From NCBI GenBank assembly GCA_963170055.1, contig CAUJGJ010000195.1:67001-131000 (forward strand): a DNA stretch of 64,000 bases. The letters run 5' to 3'. Each line of letters opens with the position of its first letter. The stretch's first letter is position 1. The position numbers and the translations under genes are program-made. Origin of the DNA: Halisarca cf. caerulea (Eukaryota > Porifera > Demospongiae > Chondrillida > Halisarcidae). Shown one piece after another: positions 1 through 10,888 of the stretch. The notes below the pieces were generated by a model that had not been told where the DNA came from, made no database searches, and saw nothing but the letters and a program-made list of their open reading frames with translations.

Positions 1-104
1 ATCCAACACTACACAAATACGCCCACAGCACTTCAGAAAGGTCATGTGTGTCCACTGGGAATGTGCGTGGTGCTAGTGCCAAATATTGGTATTAGCACCA
101 GCAT
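1..104 (+). repeat. Representative A-type monomer
   Basis: This first complete unit serves as the reference for monomer coordinates used elsewhere. Positions 1-40 are A/C-rich (31 of 40 bases). Positions 41-80 are G/T-rich (27 of 40). Positions 29-42 (cacttcagaaaggt) are the dimorphic switch that defines the A family. Positions 58-104, with the first bases of the next unit, form a long inverted repeat. CpG dinucleotides lie at 20-21 (tacgccc) and 66-67 (tgcgtgg). A stop codon (tag of gctagtg) occurs once per unit in one + frame, and 104 is not a multiple of 3, so no reading frame is conserved from unit to unit. Confidence 0.95.
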
Positions 105-108
105 ATCC
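58..108 (+). other. Inverted repeat / potential RNA hairpin in each monomer
   Basis: Read as + strand RNA, 58-82 can pair with 86-108 around a 3-nt loop (aua, 83-85). Pairs run 82-86 down to 68-100 without interruption (15 bp), then g67 bulges, 66-62 pair with 101-105 (5 bp), a61 bulges, and 60-58 pair with 106-108 (3 bp). That gives 23 pairs, of which 63.104, 76.92 and 78.90 are G.U. Transcribed from the - strand, these three become A.C mismatches. The element recurs in most units and crosses the chosen monomer boundary. Several variants weaken it: D units lose three upper-stem pairs, 'ctattgcc' makes a U-U mismatch, and 'atttatattag' loses two G-C pairs. Folding is predicted by hand only, and function is unknown. 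Confidence 0.75.
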
Positions 109-2745
109 AACATTACACAAATACGCCCACAGTAGTTTAGAAACTTCATGTGTGTTCACTGGGAATGTGCGTGATGCTAGTGCCAAATATTGGTATTAGC
201 ACCAGCATATCCAACACTACACAAATACGCCCACAGTACTTCAGAAACTTCATGTGTGACCACTGGGAATGTGCGTGGTGCTAGTGCCAAATATTGGTAT
301 TAGCACCAGCATATCCAACATTACACAAATACGCCCACAGTAGTTAAGAAACTTCATGTGTGTTCACTGGGAATGGGCGTGGTGCTAGTGCCAAATATTG
401 GTATTAGCACCAGCATATCCAACACTACACAAATACGCCCACAGCACTTCAGAAAGGTCATGTGTGTCCACTGGGAATGTGCATGGTGCTAGTACCAAAT
501 ATTTTGGTATTAGCACCAGCATATCATACATTACACAAATACGCCCACAGCACTTCAGAAAGGACATGTGTGTTCACTGGGAATGTGCGTGGTCTAGTGC
601 CAAATATTGGTATTAGCACCAGCATATCCAACATTACACAAATACGCCCACAGTAGTTTAGAAACTTCATGTGTGTCCTCTGGGAATGTGCGTGGTGCTA
701 GTGCCAAATATTGGTATTAGCACCAGCATATCCAACACTACACAAATACGCCCACAGCACTTCAGAAAGGTCATGTGTGTCCACTGGGAATGTGCGTGGT
801 GCTAGTGCCAAATATTGGTATTAGCACCAGCATATCCAACATTACACAAATACGCCCACAGTAGTTAAGTAACTTCATGTGTGTTCACTGGGAATGTGCG
901 TGGTGCTAGTGCCAAATATTGGTATTAGCACCAGCATATCCAACACTACACAAATACGCCCACAGTACTTCAGAAACTTCTTGTGTTTCCACTGGGAATG
1001 TGCGTGGTGCTAGTGCCAAATATTGGTATTAGCACCAGCATATCCAACACTACACAAATACGCCCACAGTACTTCAGAAACTTCATGTGTGTCCACTGGG
1101 AATGTGCGTGGTGCTAGTGCCAATTATTGGTATTAGCACCAGCATATCCAACACTACACAAATACGCCCACAGCACTTCAGTATGGTCATGTGTGTCCAC
1201 TGGGAATGTGCGTGGTGCTAGTGCCAAATATTTGTATTAGCACCAGCATATCCAATACTACACAAATACGCCCACAGCACTTCAGAAAGGTCATGTGTGT
1301 CCTCTGGGTATGTGCGTGGTGCTAGTGCCAAATATTGGTATTAGCACCAGCATATCCAACAGTACACAAGTACGCCCACAGTAGTTAAGAAACTTCATGT
1401 GTGTCCACTGGGAATGTGCATGGTGCTAGTGCCAAATGTTGGTATTAGCACGAGCATATCCAACACTACACAAGTACGCCCACAGTAGTTAAGAAACTTC
1501 ATGTGTGTCCAATGGGAATGTGCGTGGTGCTAGTGCCAAATATTGGTATTAGCACCAGCATATCCAACACTACACAAATACACCCACAGCACTTCAGAAG
1601 GGACATGTGTGTCCACTGGGAATGTGCGTGGTGCTAGTGCCAAATATTCGTATTAGCACCAGCATATCCAACACTACACAAATACGCCCACAGCACTTCA
1701 GAAAGGTCATGTGTGTCCACTGGGAATGTGCGTGGTGTTAGTGCCAAATATTGGTATTAGCACCAGCATATCCAACACTACACAAATACGCCCACAGCAC
1801 TTCAGAAAGGTCATGTGTTTCCACTGGGAATGTGCGTGGTGCTAGTGCCAAATATTGGTATTAGCACCAGCATATCCAACACTACACAAATACGCCCACA
1901 GTACTTCAGAAACTTCATGTGTGTCCACTGGGAATGTGCGTGGTGCTAGTGCCAAATATTGGTATTAGCACCAGCATATCCAACACTACACAAATACGCC
2001 CACAGCACTTCAGAAAGGACATGTGTGTCCACTGGGAATGTGCGTGGTGCTAGTGCCATATATTTGTATAAGCACCAGCATTTCCAACACTACACAAATA
2101 CGCCCACAGCACTTCAGAAATGTCATGTGTGTCCACTGGGAAAGTGTGTGGTGCTAGTGCCAAATATTGGTATAGCACCAGCATATCCAACACTACACAA
2201 ATACGCCCACAGCACTTCAGAAACTTCATGTGTGTCCACTGGGAATGTGCGTGGTGCTAGTGCCAAATATTGGTATTAGCACCAGCATATCCAACACTAC
2301 ACAAATACGCCCACAGCACTTCAGTAAGGACATGTGTGTCCACTGGGAATGTGCGTGGTGCTAGTGCTATATACTTGTATTAGCACCATCATATCCAACA
2401 TTACACAAATACGCCCACAGTAGTTAAGAAACTTCATGTGTGTCCACTGGGAATGTGCGTGGTGCTAGTGCCAAATATTGGTATTAGCACCAGCATATCC
2501 AACACTACACAAATACTCTCACAGCACTTCAGAAAGGTCATGTGTGTCCACTGGGAATGTGCGTGGTGCTAGTGCCAAATATTGGTATTAGCACCAGCAT
2601 ATCCAACACTACACAAATACGCCCACAGCACTTCAGAAAGGTCATGTGTGTCCACTGGGAATGTGCGTGGTGCTAGTGCCAAATATTGGTATTAGCACCA
2701 GCATATCCAACACTACACAAATACGCCCACAGCACTTCAGAAAGG

Positions 2746-4829
2746 TCATGTGTGTCCACTGGGAATGTGCGTGGTGCTAGTGCCAAATATTGGTATTAGC
2801 ACCAGCATATCCAACATTACACAAATACGCCCACAGTAGTTAAGAAACTTCATGTGTGTTCACTGGGAATGTGCGTGGTGCTAGTGCCAAATATTGGTAT
2901 TAGCACCAGCATATCCAACACTACACAAATACGCCCACAGTACTTCAGAAACTTCATGTGTGACCACTGGGAATGTGCGTGGTGCTAGTGCCAAATATTG
3001 GTATTAGCACCAGCATATCCAACATTACACAAATACGCCCACAGTAGTTAAGAAACTTCATGTGTGTTCACTGGGAATGGGCGTGGTGTTAGTGCCAAAT
3101 ATTGGTATTAGCACCAGCATATCCAACACTACACAAATACGCCCACAGCACTTAAGAAAGGTCATGTGTGTCCACTGGGAATGTGCATGGTGCTAGTGCC
3201 AAATATTTTGGTATTAGCACCAGCATATCCAACACTACACAAATACGCCCAAAGCACTTCAGAAAGGACATGTGTGTTCACTGGGAATGTGCGTGGTGCT
3301 AGTGCCAAATATTGGTATTAGCACCAGCATATCCAACACTACACTAATACGCCTACAGCACTTCAGAAAGGACATGTGTGTCCACTGGGAATGTGCGTGG
3401 TGCTAGTGCCAAATATTTGTATTAGCACCAGCATATCCAATACTACACAAATACGCCCACAGCACTTCAGAAAGGTCATGTGTGTCCACTGGGAATGTGC
3501 GAGGTGCTAGTGCCAAATATTTGTATTAGCACCAGCATATCCAACATTACAGAATTACGCCCACAGTAGTTAAGAAACTTCATGTGTGTCCACTGGGTAT
3601 GTGCATGGTGCTAGTGCAAAATATTGGTATTAGCACCAGCATATCCAACACTACACAAATACGCCCACAGTACTTATGAAATTTCATGTGTGTAAACTAG
3701 GAATGTGCGTGGTGCTAGTGCCAAATATTGGTATTAGCACCAGCATATCCAACACTACACAAATACGCCCACAGCACTTCAGAAAGTTCATGTGTGTCCA
3801 CTGGGAATGTGCGTGGTGCTAGTGCCAAATATTGGTATTAGCACCAGCATATCCAACATTACACAAATACGCCCACAGTAGTTAAGAAACTTCATGTGTG
3901 TTCACTGGGAATGTGCGTGGTGCTAGTGCCAAATATTGGTATTAGCACCAGCATATCCAACACTACACAAATACGCCCACAGTACTTCAGAAACTTCATG
4001 TGTGACCACTGGGAATGTGCGTGGTGCTAGTGCCAAATATTGGTATTAGCACCAGCATATCCAACATTACACAAATACGCCCACAGTAGTTAAGAAACTT
4101 CATGTGTGTTCACTGGGAATGGGCGTGGTGTTAGTGCCAAATATTGGTATTAGCACCAGCATATCCAACACTACACAAATACGCCCACAGCACTTAAGAA
4201 AGGTCATGTGTGTCCACTGGGAATGTGCATGGTGCTAGTGCCAAATATTTTGGTATTAGCACCAGCATATCCAACACTACACAAATACGCCCAAAGCACT
4301 TCAGAAAGGACATGTGTGTTCACTGGGAATGTGCGTGGTGCTAGTGCCAAATATTGGTATTAGCACCAGCATATCCAACACTACACTAATACGCCTACAG
4401 CACTTCAGAAAGGACATGTGTGTCCACTGGGAATGTGCGTGGTGCTAGTGCCAAATATTTGTATTAGCACCAGCATATCCAATACTACACAAATACGCCC
4501 ACAGCACTTCAGAAAGGTCATGTGTGTCCACTGGGAATGTGCGAGGTGCTAGTGCCAAATATTTGTATTAGCACCAGCATATCCAACATTACAGAATTAC
4601 GCCCACAGTAGTTAAGAAACTTCATGTGTGTCCACTGGGTATGTGCATGGTGCTAGTGCAAAATATTGGTATTAGCACCAGCATATCCAACACTACACAA
4701 ATACGCCCACAGTACTTATGAAATTTCATGTGTGTAAACTAGGAATGTGCGTGGTGCTAGTGCCAAATATTGGTATTAGCACCAGCATATCCAACACTAC
4801 ACAAATACGCCCACAGCACTTCAGAAAGT
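2746..4829 (+). repeat. Tandem duplication of a 1,042 bp 10-mer HOR
   Basis: Copies occupy about 2746-3787 and 3788-4829. Shared private markers keep an offset of 1,042 bp: 'gggcgtggtgtt' ending at 3090 and 4132, aaatattttgg, 'cgcccaaagcac', 'acactaatacgcctac', 'gcgaggtgc', 'cagaattacg', and the unusual 'tacttatgaaatttc' followed by 'gtaaactagg' at 3671 and 4713. The unit is 10 x 104 plus the 2-bp insertion. The copies look nearly identical, so the duplication is young compared with monomer divergence. The right copy ends near 4840, where 'gtcccctggg' departs from the left copy. Confidence 0.9.
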
Positions 4830-6732
4830 TCATGTGTGTCCCCTGGGAATGTGCGTGGTGCTAGTGCCAAACATTGGTATTAGCACCAGCATATCCAACA
4901 CTACACAAATACGCCCAGAGCACTTCAGAAAGGTCATGTGTGTCCACTGGGAATGTGCGTGGTGCTAGTGCCAAATATTGGTATTAGCACCAGCATATCC
5001 AACATTACACAAATACGCCCACAGTAGTTAAGAAACTTCATGTGTGTTCACTGGGAATGTGCATGGTGCTAGTGCCAAATATTGGAATTAGCACCAGCAT
5101 ATCCAACACTACACAAATACGCCCACAGCACTTCAGAAACTTTATGTATGTGCACTGGGAATGTGCGTGGTGCTAGTGCCAAATATTGGTATTAGCACCA
5201 GCATATCCAACACTACACAAATACGCCCACAGCACTTCAGAAACTGCATGTGTTTCCACTGGGAATGTGCGTGGTTCTAGTGCCAAATATTGGTATTTGC
5301 ACCAGCATATCCAACACTACACAAATACGCTTACAGTAGTTAAGAAACTTCATGTGTGTCCACCGGGAATGTGCGTGGATCTAGTGCCAAATATTGGTAT
5401 TAGCACCAGCATATCCAACATTACGCAAATACGCCCACAGCACTTCAGAAAGGTCATGTGTGTCCACTGGGAATGTGCGTGGTGCTAGTGCCAAATATTT
5501 GTATTAGCACCAGCATATCCAATACTTCACAAATACGCCCACAGCACTTCAGAAAGGTCATGTGTGTCCACTGGGAATGTGCGTGGTGCTAGTGCCAAAT
5601 ATTGGTATTAGCACCAGCATATCCAACATTACACAAGTACGCCCACAGTAGTTAAGAAACTTCATGTGTGTCCACTGGGAATGTGCGTGGTGCTAGTGCC
5701 AAATATTGGTATTAGCACCAGCATATCCAACACTACACAAGTACGCCCACAGTAGTTAAGAAACTTCATGTGTGTCCACTGGGAATGTGCGTGGTGCTAG
5801 TGCCAAATATATGTATTAGCACCAGCATATCCAACAGTACACAAGTACGCCCACAGTAGTTAAGAAACTTCATGTGTGTCCACTGGGAATGTGCGTGGTG
5901 CTAGTGCCAAATATTGGTATTAGCACCAGCATATCCAACACTACACAAGTACGCCCACAGTAGTTAAGAAACTTCATGTGTGTCCACTGGGAATGTGCGT
6001 GGTGCTAGTGCCAAATATTGGTATTAGCACCAGCATATCCAACATTACACAAATACGCCCACAGTAGTTAAGAAACTTCATGTGTGTCCAATGGGAATGT
6101 GCGTGGTGCTAGTGCCAAATATTGGTATTAGCACCAGCATATCCAACACTACACAAATACGCCCACAGCACTTCAGAAAGGACATGTGTGTCCACTGTGA
6201 ATGTGCGTGGTGCTAGTGCCAAATATTCGTATTAGCACCAGCATATCCAACACTACATAAATACGCCCACAGCACTTCGGAAAGGTCATGTGTGTCCACT
6301 GGGAATGTGCGTGGTGCTAGTGCCAAATATTGGTATTAGCACCAGCATATCCAACACTACACAAATACGCCCACAGCACTTCAGAAACTTTATGTATGTG
6401 CACTGGGAATGTGCGTGGTGCTAGTGCAAAATATTGGTATTAGCACCAGCATATCCAACACTACACAAATACGCCCACAGCACTTCAGAAACTGCATGTG
6501 TTTCCACTGGGAATGTGTGTGGTGCTAGTGCCTAATATTGGTATTTGCACCAGCATATCCAACACTACACAAATACGCCCACAGTACTTATGAAATTTCA
6601 TGTGTGTCAACTAGGAATGTGCGTGGTGCTAGTGCCAAATATTGGTATTAGCACCAGTATATCCAACACTACACAAATACGCCCACAGATCTTCAGAAAC
6701 TTCATGTGTGTCCACTGGGAATGTGCGTGGTG
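4830..6732 (+). repeat. Transitional domain with a B-unit run
   Basis: The part up to about 5480 is homologous to about 6990-7760 at an offset of 2,288 bp (22 x 104), shown by 'ccaaacattgg', 'gcccagagcac', 'tttatgtatgtgcac', 'actgcatgtgtttcc' and the rare 'cgcttacag' at 5331 and 7619. About 5600-6100 is a run of B units (tagttaag), most with 'caagtacgccc'. About 6360-6732 recurs at 13422-13794 (offset 7,062 bp), including 'tacttatgaaatttc' with 'gtcaactagg' and 'cacagatcttcag'. It therefore fed later segmental duplications. Confidence 0.8.
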
Positions 6733-8810
6733 CTAGTACCAAATATTGGTATTAGCACCTGCATTTCCTACACTACACAAATACGCCCACAGCACTTCAG
6801 AAATTTCATCTGTGTCCACTGGGAATGTGCGTGGTTCTAGTGCCAAATATTGGTATTAGCACCAGCATATCCAACACCACACAAATACGCCCACAGCACT
6901 TCAGAAACTTCATGTGTTTCCACTGGGAATGTGTGTGGTGCTAGTGCCAAATATTGGTATTTGCACCAGCATATCCAACACTACACAAATACGCCCACAG
7001 TACTTATGAAATTTCATGTGTGTAAACTAGGAATGTGCGTGGTGCTAGTGCCAAATATTGGTATTAGCACCAGCATATCCAACACTACACAAATACGCCC
7101 ACAGCACTTCAGAAAGTTCATGTGTGTCCACTGGGAATGTGCGTGGTGCTAGTGCCAAACATTGGTATTAGCACCAGCATATCCAACACTACACAAATAC
7201 GCCCAGAGCACTTCAGAAAGGTCATGTGTGTCCACTGGGAATGTGCGTGGTGCTAGTGCCAAATATTGGTATTAGCACCAGCATATCCAACATTACACAA
7301 ATACGCCCACAGTAGTTAAGAAACTTCATGTGTGTTCACTGGGAATGTGCATGGTGCTAGTGCCAAATATTGGAATTAGCACCAGCATATCCAACACTAC
7401 ACAAATACGCCCACAGCACTTCAGAAACTTTATGTATGTGCACTGGGAATGTGCGTGGTGCTAGTGCCAAATATTGGTATTAGCACCAGCATATCCAACA
7501 CTACACAAATACGCCCACAGCACTTCAGAAACTGCATGTGTTTCCACTGGGAATGTGCGTGGTTCTAGTGCCAAATATTGGTATTTGCACCAGCATATCC
7601 AACACTACACAAATACGCTTACAGTAGTTAAGAAACTTCATGTGTGTCCACCGGGAATGTGCGTGGATCTAGTGCCAAATATTGGTATTAGCACCAGCAT
7701 ATCCAACATTACGCAAATACGCCCACAGCACTTCAGAAAGGTCATGTGTGTCCACTGGGAATGTGCGTGGTGCTATTGCCAAATATTGGTATTAGCACCA
7801 GCATATCCAACACTACACAAATACGCCCACAGTAGTTTAGAAACTTCATGTGTGTCCACTGGGAATGTGCGTGGTGCTAGTGCATAATATTGGTATTAGC
7901 ACCAGCATATCCAACATTATACAAATACGCCCACAGTAGTTAAGAAACTTCATGTGCGTCCACTGGGAATGTGCGTGGTGCTAGTGCGAAATATTGGTAT
8001 TATCACCAACATATCCAACACTACACAAATACGCCCACAGCACTTCAGAAAGGTCATGTGTGTCCACTGGGAATGTGCGTGGTGCTAGTGCCAAATATTG
8101 GTATTAGCACCAGCATATCCAACACTACACAAATACGCCCACAGCACTTCAGAAAGGTCATGTGTGTCCACTGGGAATGTGCGTGGTGCTAGTGCCAAAT
8201 ATTGGTATTAGCACCAGCATATCCAACACTACACAAATACGCCCACAGTAGTTAAGAAACTTCATGTGTGTTTACTGGGAATGTGCGTGGTGCTAGTGCC
8301 AAATATTGGTATTAGCACCAGCATATCCAACATTACACAAATACGCCCACAGTAGTTAAGAAACTTCATGTGTGTCCACTGGAATGTGCGTGGTGCTAGT
8401 GCCAAATATTGGTATTAGCACCAGCATATCCAACACTACACAAATACGCCCACAGCACTTCAGAAAGGTCATGTGTGTCCACTGGGAATGTGCGTGGTGC
8501 TAGTGCCAAATATTGGTATTAGCACCAGCATATCCAACACTACACAAATACGCCTACAGCACTTCAGAAAGGTCATGTGTGTCCAATGGGAATGTGCGTG
8601 GTGCTAGTGCCAAATATTTGTATTAGCACCAGCATATCCAACACTACACAAATACGCCCACAGTAGTTTAGAAACTTCATGTGTGTCCACTGGGAATGTG
8701 CGTGGTGCTAGTGCCAAATATTGGTATTAGCACCAGCATATCCAACATTACACAAATACGCCCACAGTAGTTAAGAAACTTCATGTGTCTCCACTGGAAT
8801 GTGCGTGGTG
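6733..8810 (+). repeat. 20-mer HOR, 2,078 bp, copy 1
   Basis: Starts at the private marker 'ctagtaccaaatattgg' (6733), followed by 'cacctgcatttcctac'. It carries 'cgcttacag' at 7619, the 'ctattgcc' variant near 7775, 'gtgcataat' near 7882 and 'attatcaccaacat' near 7995. The length equals 20 x 104 minus 2, explained by two units with the 1-bp deletion 'ccactggaatg'. The next 2,078 bp repeat it in tandem. Confidence 0.9.
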
Positions 8811-10888
8811 CTAGTACCAAATATTGGTATTAGCACCTGCATTTCCTACACTACACAAATACGCCCACAGCACTTCAGAAATTTCATCTGTGTCCACTGG
8901 GAATGTGCGTGGTTCTAGTGCCAAATATTGGTATTAGCACCAGCATATCCAACACCACACAAATACGCCCACAGCACTTCAGAAACTTCATGTGTTTCCA
9001 CTGGGAATGTGTGTGGTGCTAGTGCCAAATATTGGTATTTGCACCAGCATATCCAACACTACACAAATACGCCCACAGTACTTATGAAATTTCATGTGTG
9101 TAAACTAGGAATGTGCGTGGTGCTAGTGCCAAATATTGGTATTAGCACCAGCATATCCAACACTACACAAATACGCCCACAGCACTTCAGAAAGTTCATG
9201 TGTGTCCACTGGGAATGTGCGTGGTGCTAGTGCCAAACATTGGTATTAGCACCAGCATATCCAACACTACACAAATACGCCCAGAGCACTTCAGAAAGGT
9301 CATGTGTGTCCACTGGGAATGTGCGTGGTGCTAGTGCCAAATATTGGTATTAGCACCAGCATATCCAACATTACACAAATACGCCCACAGTAGTTAAGAA
9401 ACTTCATGTGTGTTCACTGGGAATGTGCATGGTGCTAGTGCCAAATATTGGAATTAGCACCAGCATATCCAACACTACACAAATACGCCCACAGCACTTC
9501 AGAAACTTTATGTATGTGCACTGGGAATGTGCGTGGTGCTAGTGCCAAATATTGGTATTAGCACCAGCATATCCAACACTACACAAATACGCCCACAGCA
9601 CTTCAGAAACTGCATGTGTTTCCACTGGGAATGTGCGTGGTTCTAGTGCCAAATATTGGTATTTGCACCAGCATATCCAACACTACACAAATACGCTTAC
9701 AGTAGTTAAGAAACTTCATGTGTGTCCACCGGGAATGTGCGTGGATCTAGTGCCAAATATTGGTATTAGCACCAGCATATCCAACATTACGCAAATACGC
9801 CCACAGCACTTCAGAAAGGTCATGTGTGTCCACTGGGAATGTGCGTGGTGCTATTGCCAAATATTGGTATTAGCACCAGCATATCCAACACTACACAAAT
9901 ACGCCCACAGTAGTTTAGAAACTTCATGTGTGTCCACTGGGAATGTGCGTGGTGCTAGTGCATAATATTGGTATTAGCACCAGCATATCCAACATTATAC
10001 AAATACGCCCACAGTAGTTAAGAAACTTCATGTGCGTCCACTGGGAATGTGCGTGGTGCTAGTGCGAAATATTGGTATTATCACCAACATATCCAACACT
10101 ACACAAATACGCCCACAGCACTTCAGAAAGGTCATGTGTGTCCACTGGGAATGTGCGTGGTGCTAGTGCCAAATATTGGTATTAGCACCAGCATATCCAA
10201 CACTACACAAATACGCCCACAGCACTTCAGAAAGGTCATGTGTGTCCACTGGGAATGTGCGTGGTGCTAGTGCCAAATATTGGTATTAGCACCAGCATAT
10301 CCAACACTACACAAATACGCCCACAGTAGTTAAGAAACTTCATGTGTGTTTACTGGGAATGTGCGTGGTGCTAGTGCCAAATATTGGTATTAGCACCAGC
10401 ATATCCAACATTACACAAATACGCCCACAGTAGTTAAGAAACTTCATGTGTGTCCACTGGAATGTGCGTGGTGCTAGTGCCAAATATTGGTATTAGCACC
10501 AGCATATCCAACACTACACAAATACGCCCACAGCACTTCAGAAAGGTCATGTGTGTCCACTGGGAATGTGCGTGGTGCTAGTGCCAAATATTGGTATTAG
10601 CACCAGCATATCCAACACTACACAAATACGCCTACAGCACTTCAGAAAGGTCATGTGTGTCCAATGGGAATGTGCGTGGTGCTAGTGCCAAATATTTGTA
10701 TTAGCACCAGCATATCCAACACTACACAAATACGCCCACAGTAGTTTAGAAACTTCATGTGTGTCCACTGGGAATGTGCGTGGTGCTAGTGCCAAATATT
10801 GGTATTAGCACCAGCATATCCAACATTACACAAATACGCCCACAGTAGTTAAGAAACTTCATGTGTCTCCACTGGAATGTGCGTGGTG
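8811..10888 (+). repeat. 20-mer HOR, 2,078 bp, copy 2
   Basis: A tandem copy of the preceding segment. 'ctagtacc' is at 8811, 'cgcttacag' at 9697 and all internal markers are at +2,078. It ends where the D-type unit (aatacatgaatac, gctcttaagaaacc at 10948) replaces the expected next marker. The block 8811 to about 11700 recurs as a whole from 13795, so this duplication was later copied again with its right flank. Confidence 0.9.

Larger units (their letters stand above)
1..2745 (+). repeat. Mixed A/B monomer domain
   Basis: About 26 units of A (cacttcagaaagg), B (tagttaagaaactt) and hybrid (tacttcagaaactt) type, with no clean tandem HOR of its own. Its first ~500 bp is a diverged copy of the 10-mer further right: 'gaatgggcgt' at 371 and the 2-bp insertion form aaatattttgg at 497 recur exactly 2,704 bp later (26 x 104) at 3075 and 3201. 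Three small indels cancel out: +2 at ~500, -1 in 'ggtctagtgcc' near 592 and -1 in 'ggtatagcacc' near 2171. Units with 'caagtacg' B-type sequence appear at 1370-1540. Confidence 0.85.

Noticed and set aside
58..108. Helitron or MITE terminal structure (hairpin with nearby ctag)
   Set aside because: The hairpin is internal to every tandem unit. No element ends, target-site pattern or non-satellite flanks exist in the window to define an insertion.
6270..6290. CENP-B box
   Set aside because: The consensus unit has no TTCG...CGGG arrangement. A single unit reads 'cttcggaaagg' at 6275 by one substitution but lacks the CGGG half and the central A.
7474..9965. Open reading frames of up to 137 codons (7474-7887 and 9552-9965) and dozens of 60-100 codon frames on both strands
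   Set aside because: They are translations of the satellite in rotating frames. The unit is 104 bp, so the frame shifts every monomer and repeats every 312 bp. Many + strand frames open only with TTG or GTG, which is implausible for a eukaryote. The two longest exist because 'ctattgcc' removes the usual in-frame tag. No domain or codon conservation is visible.
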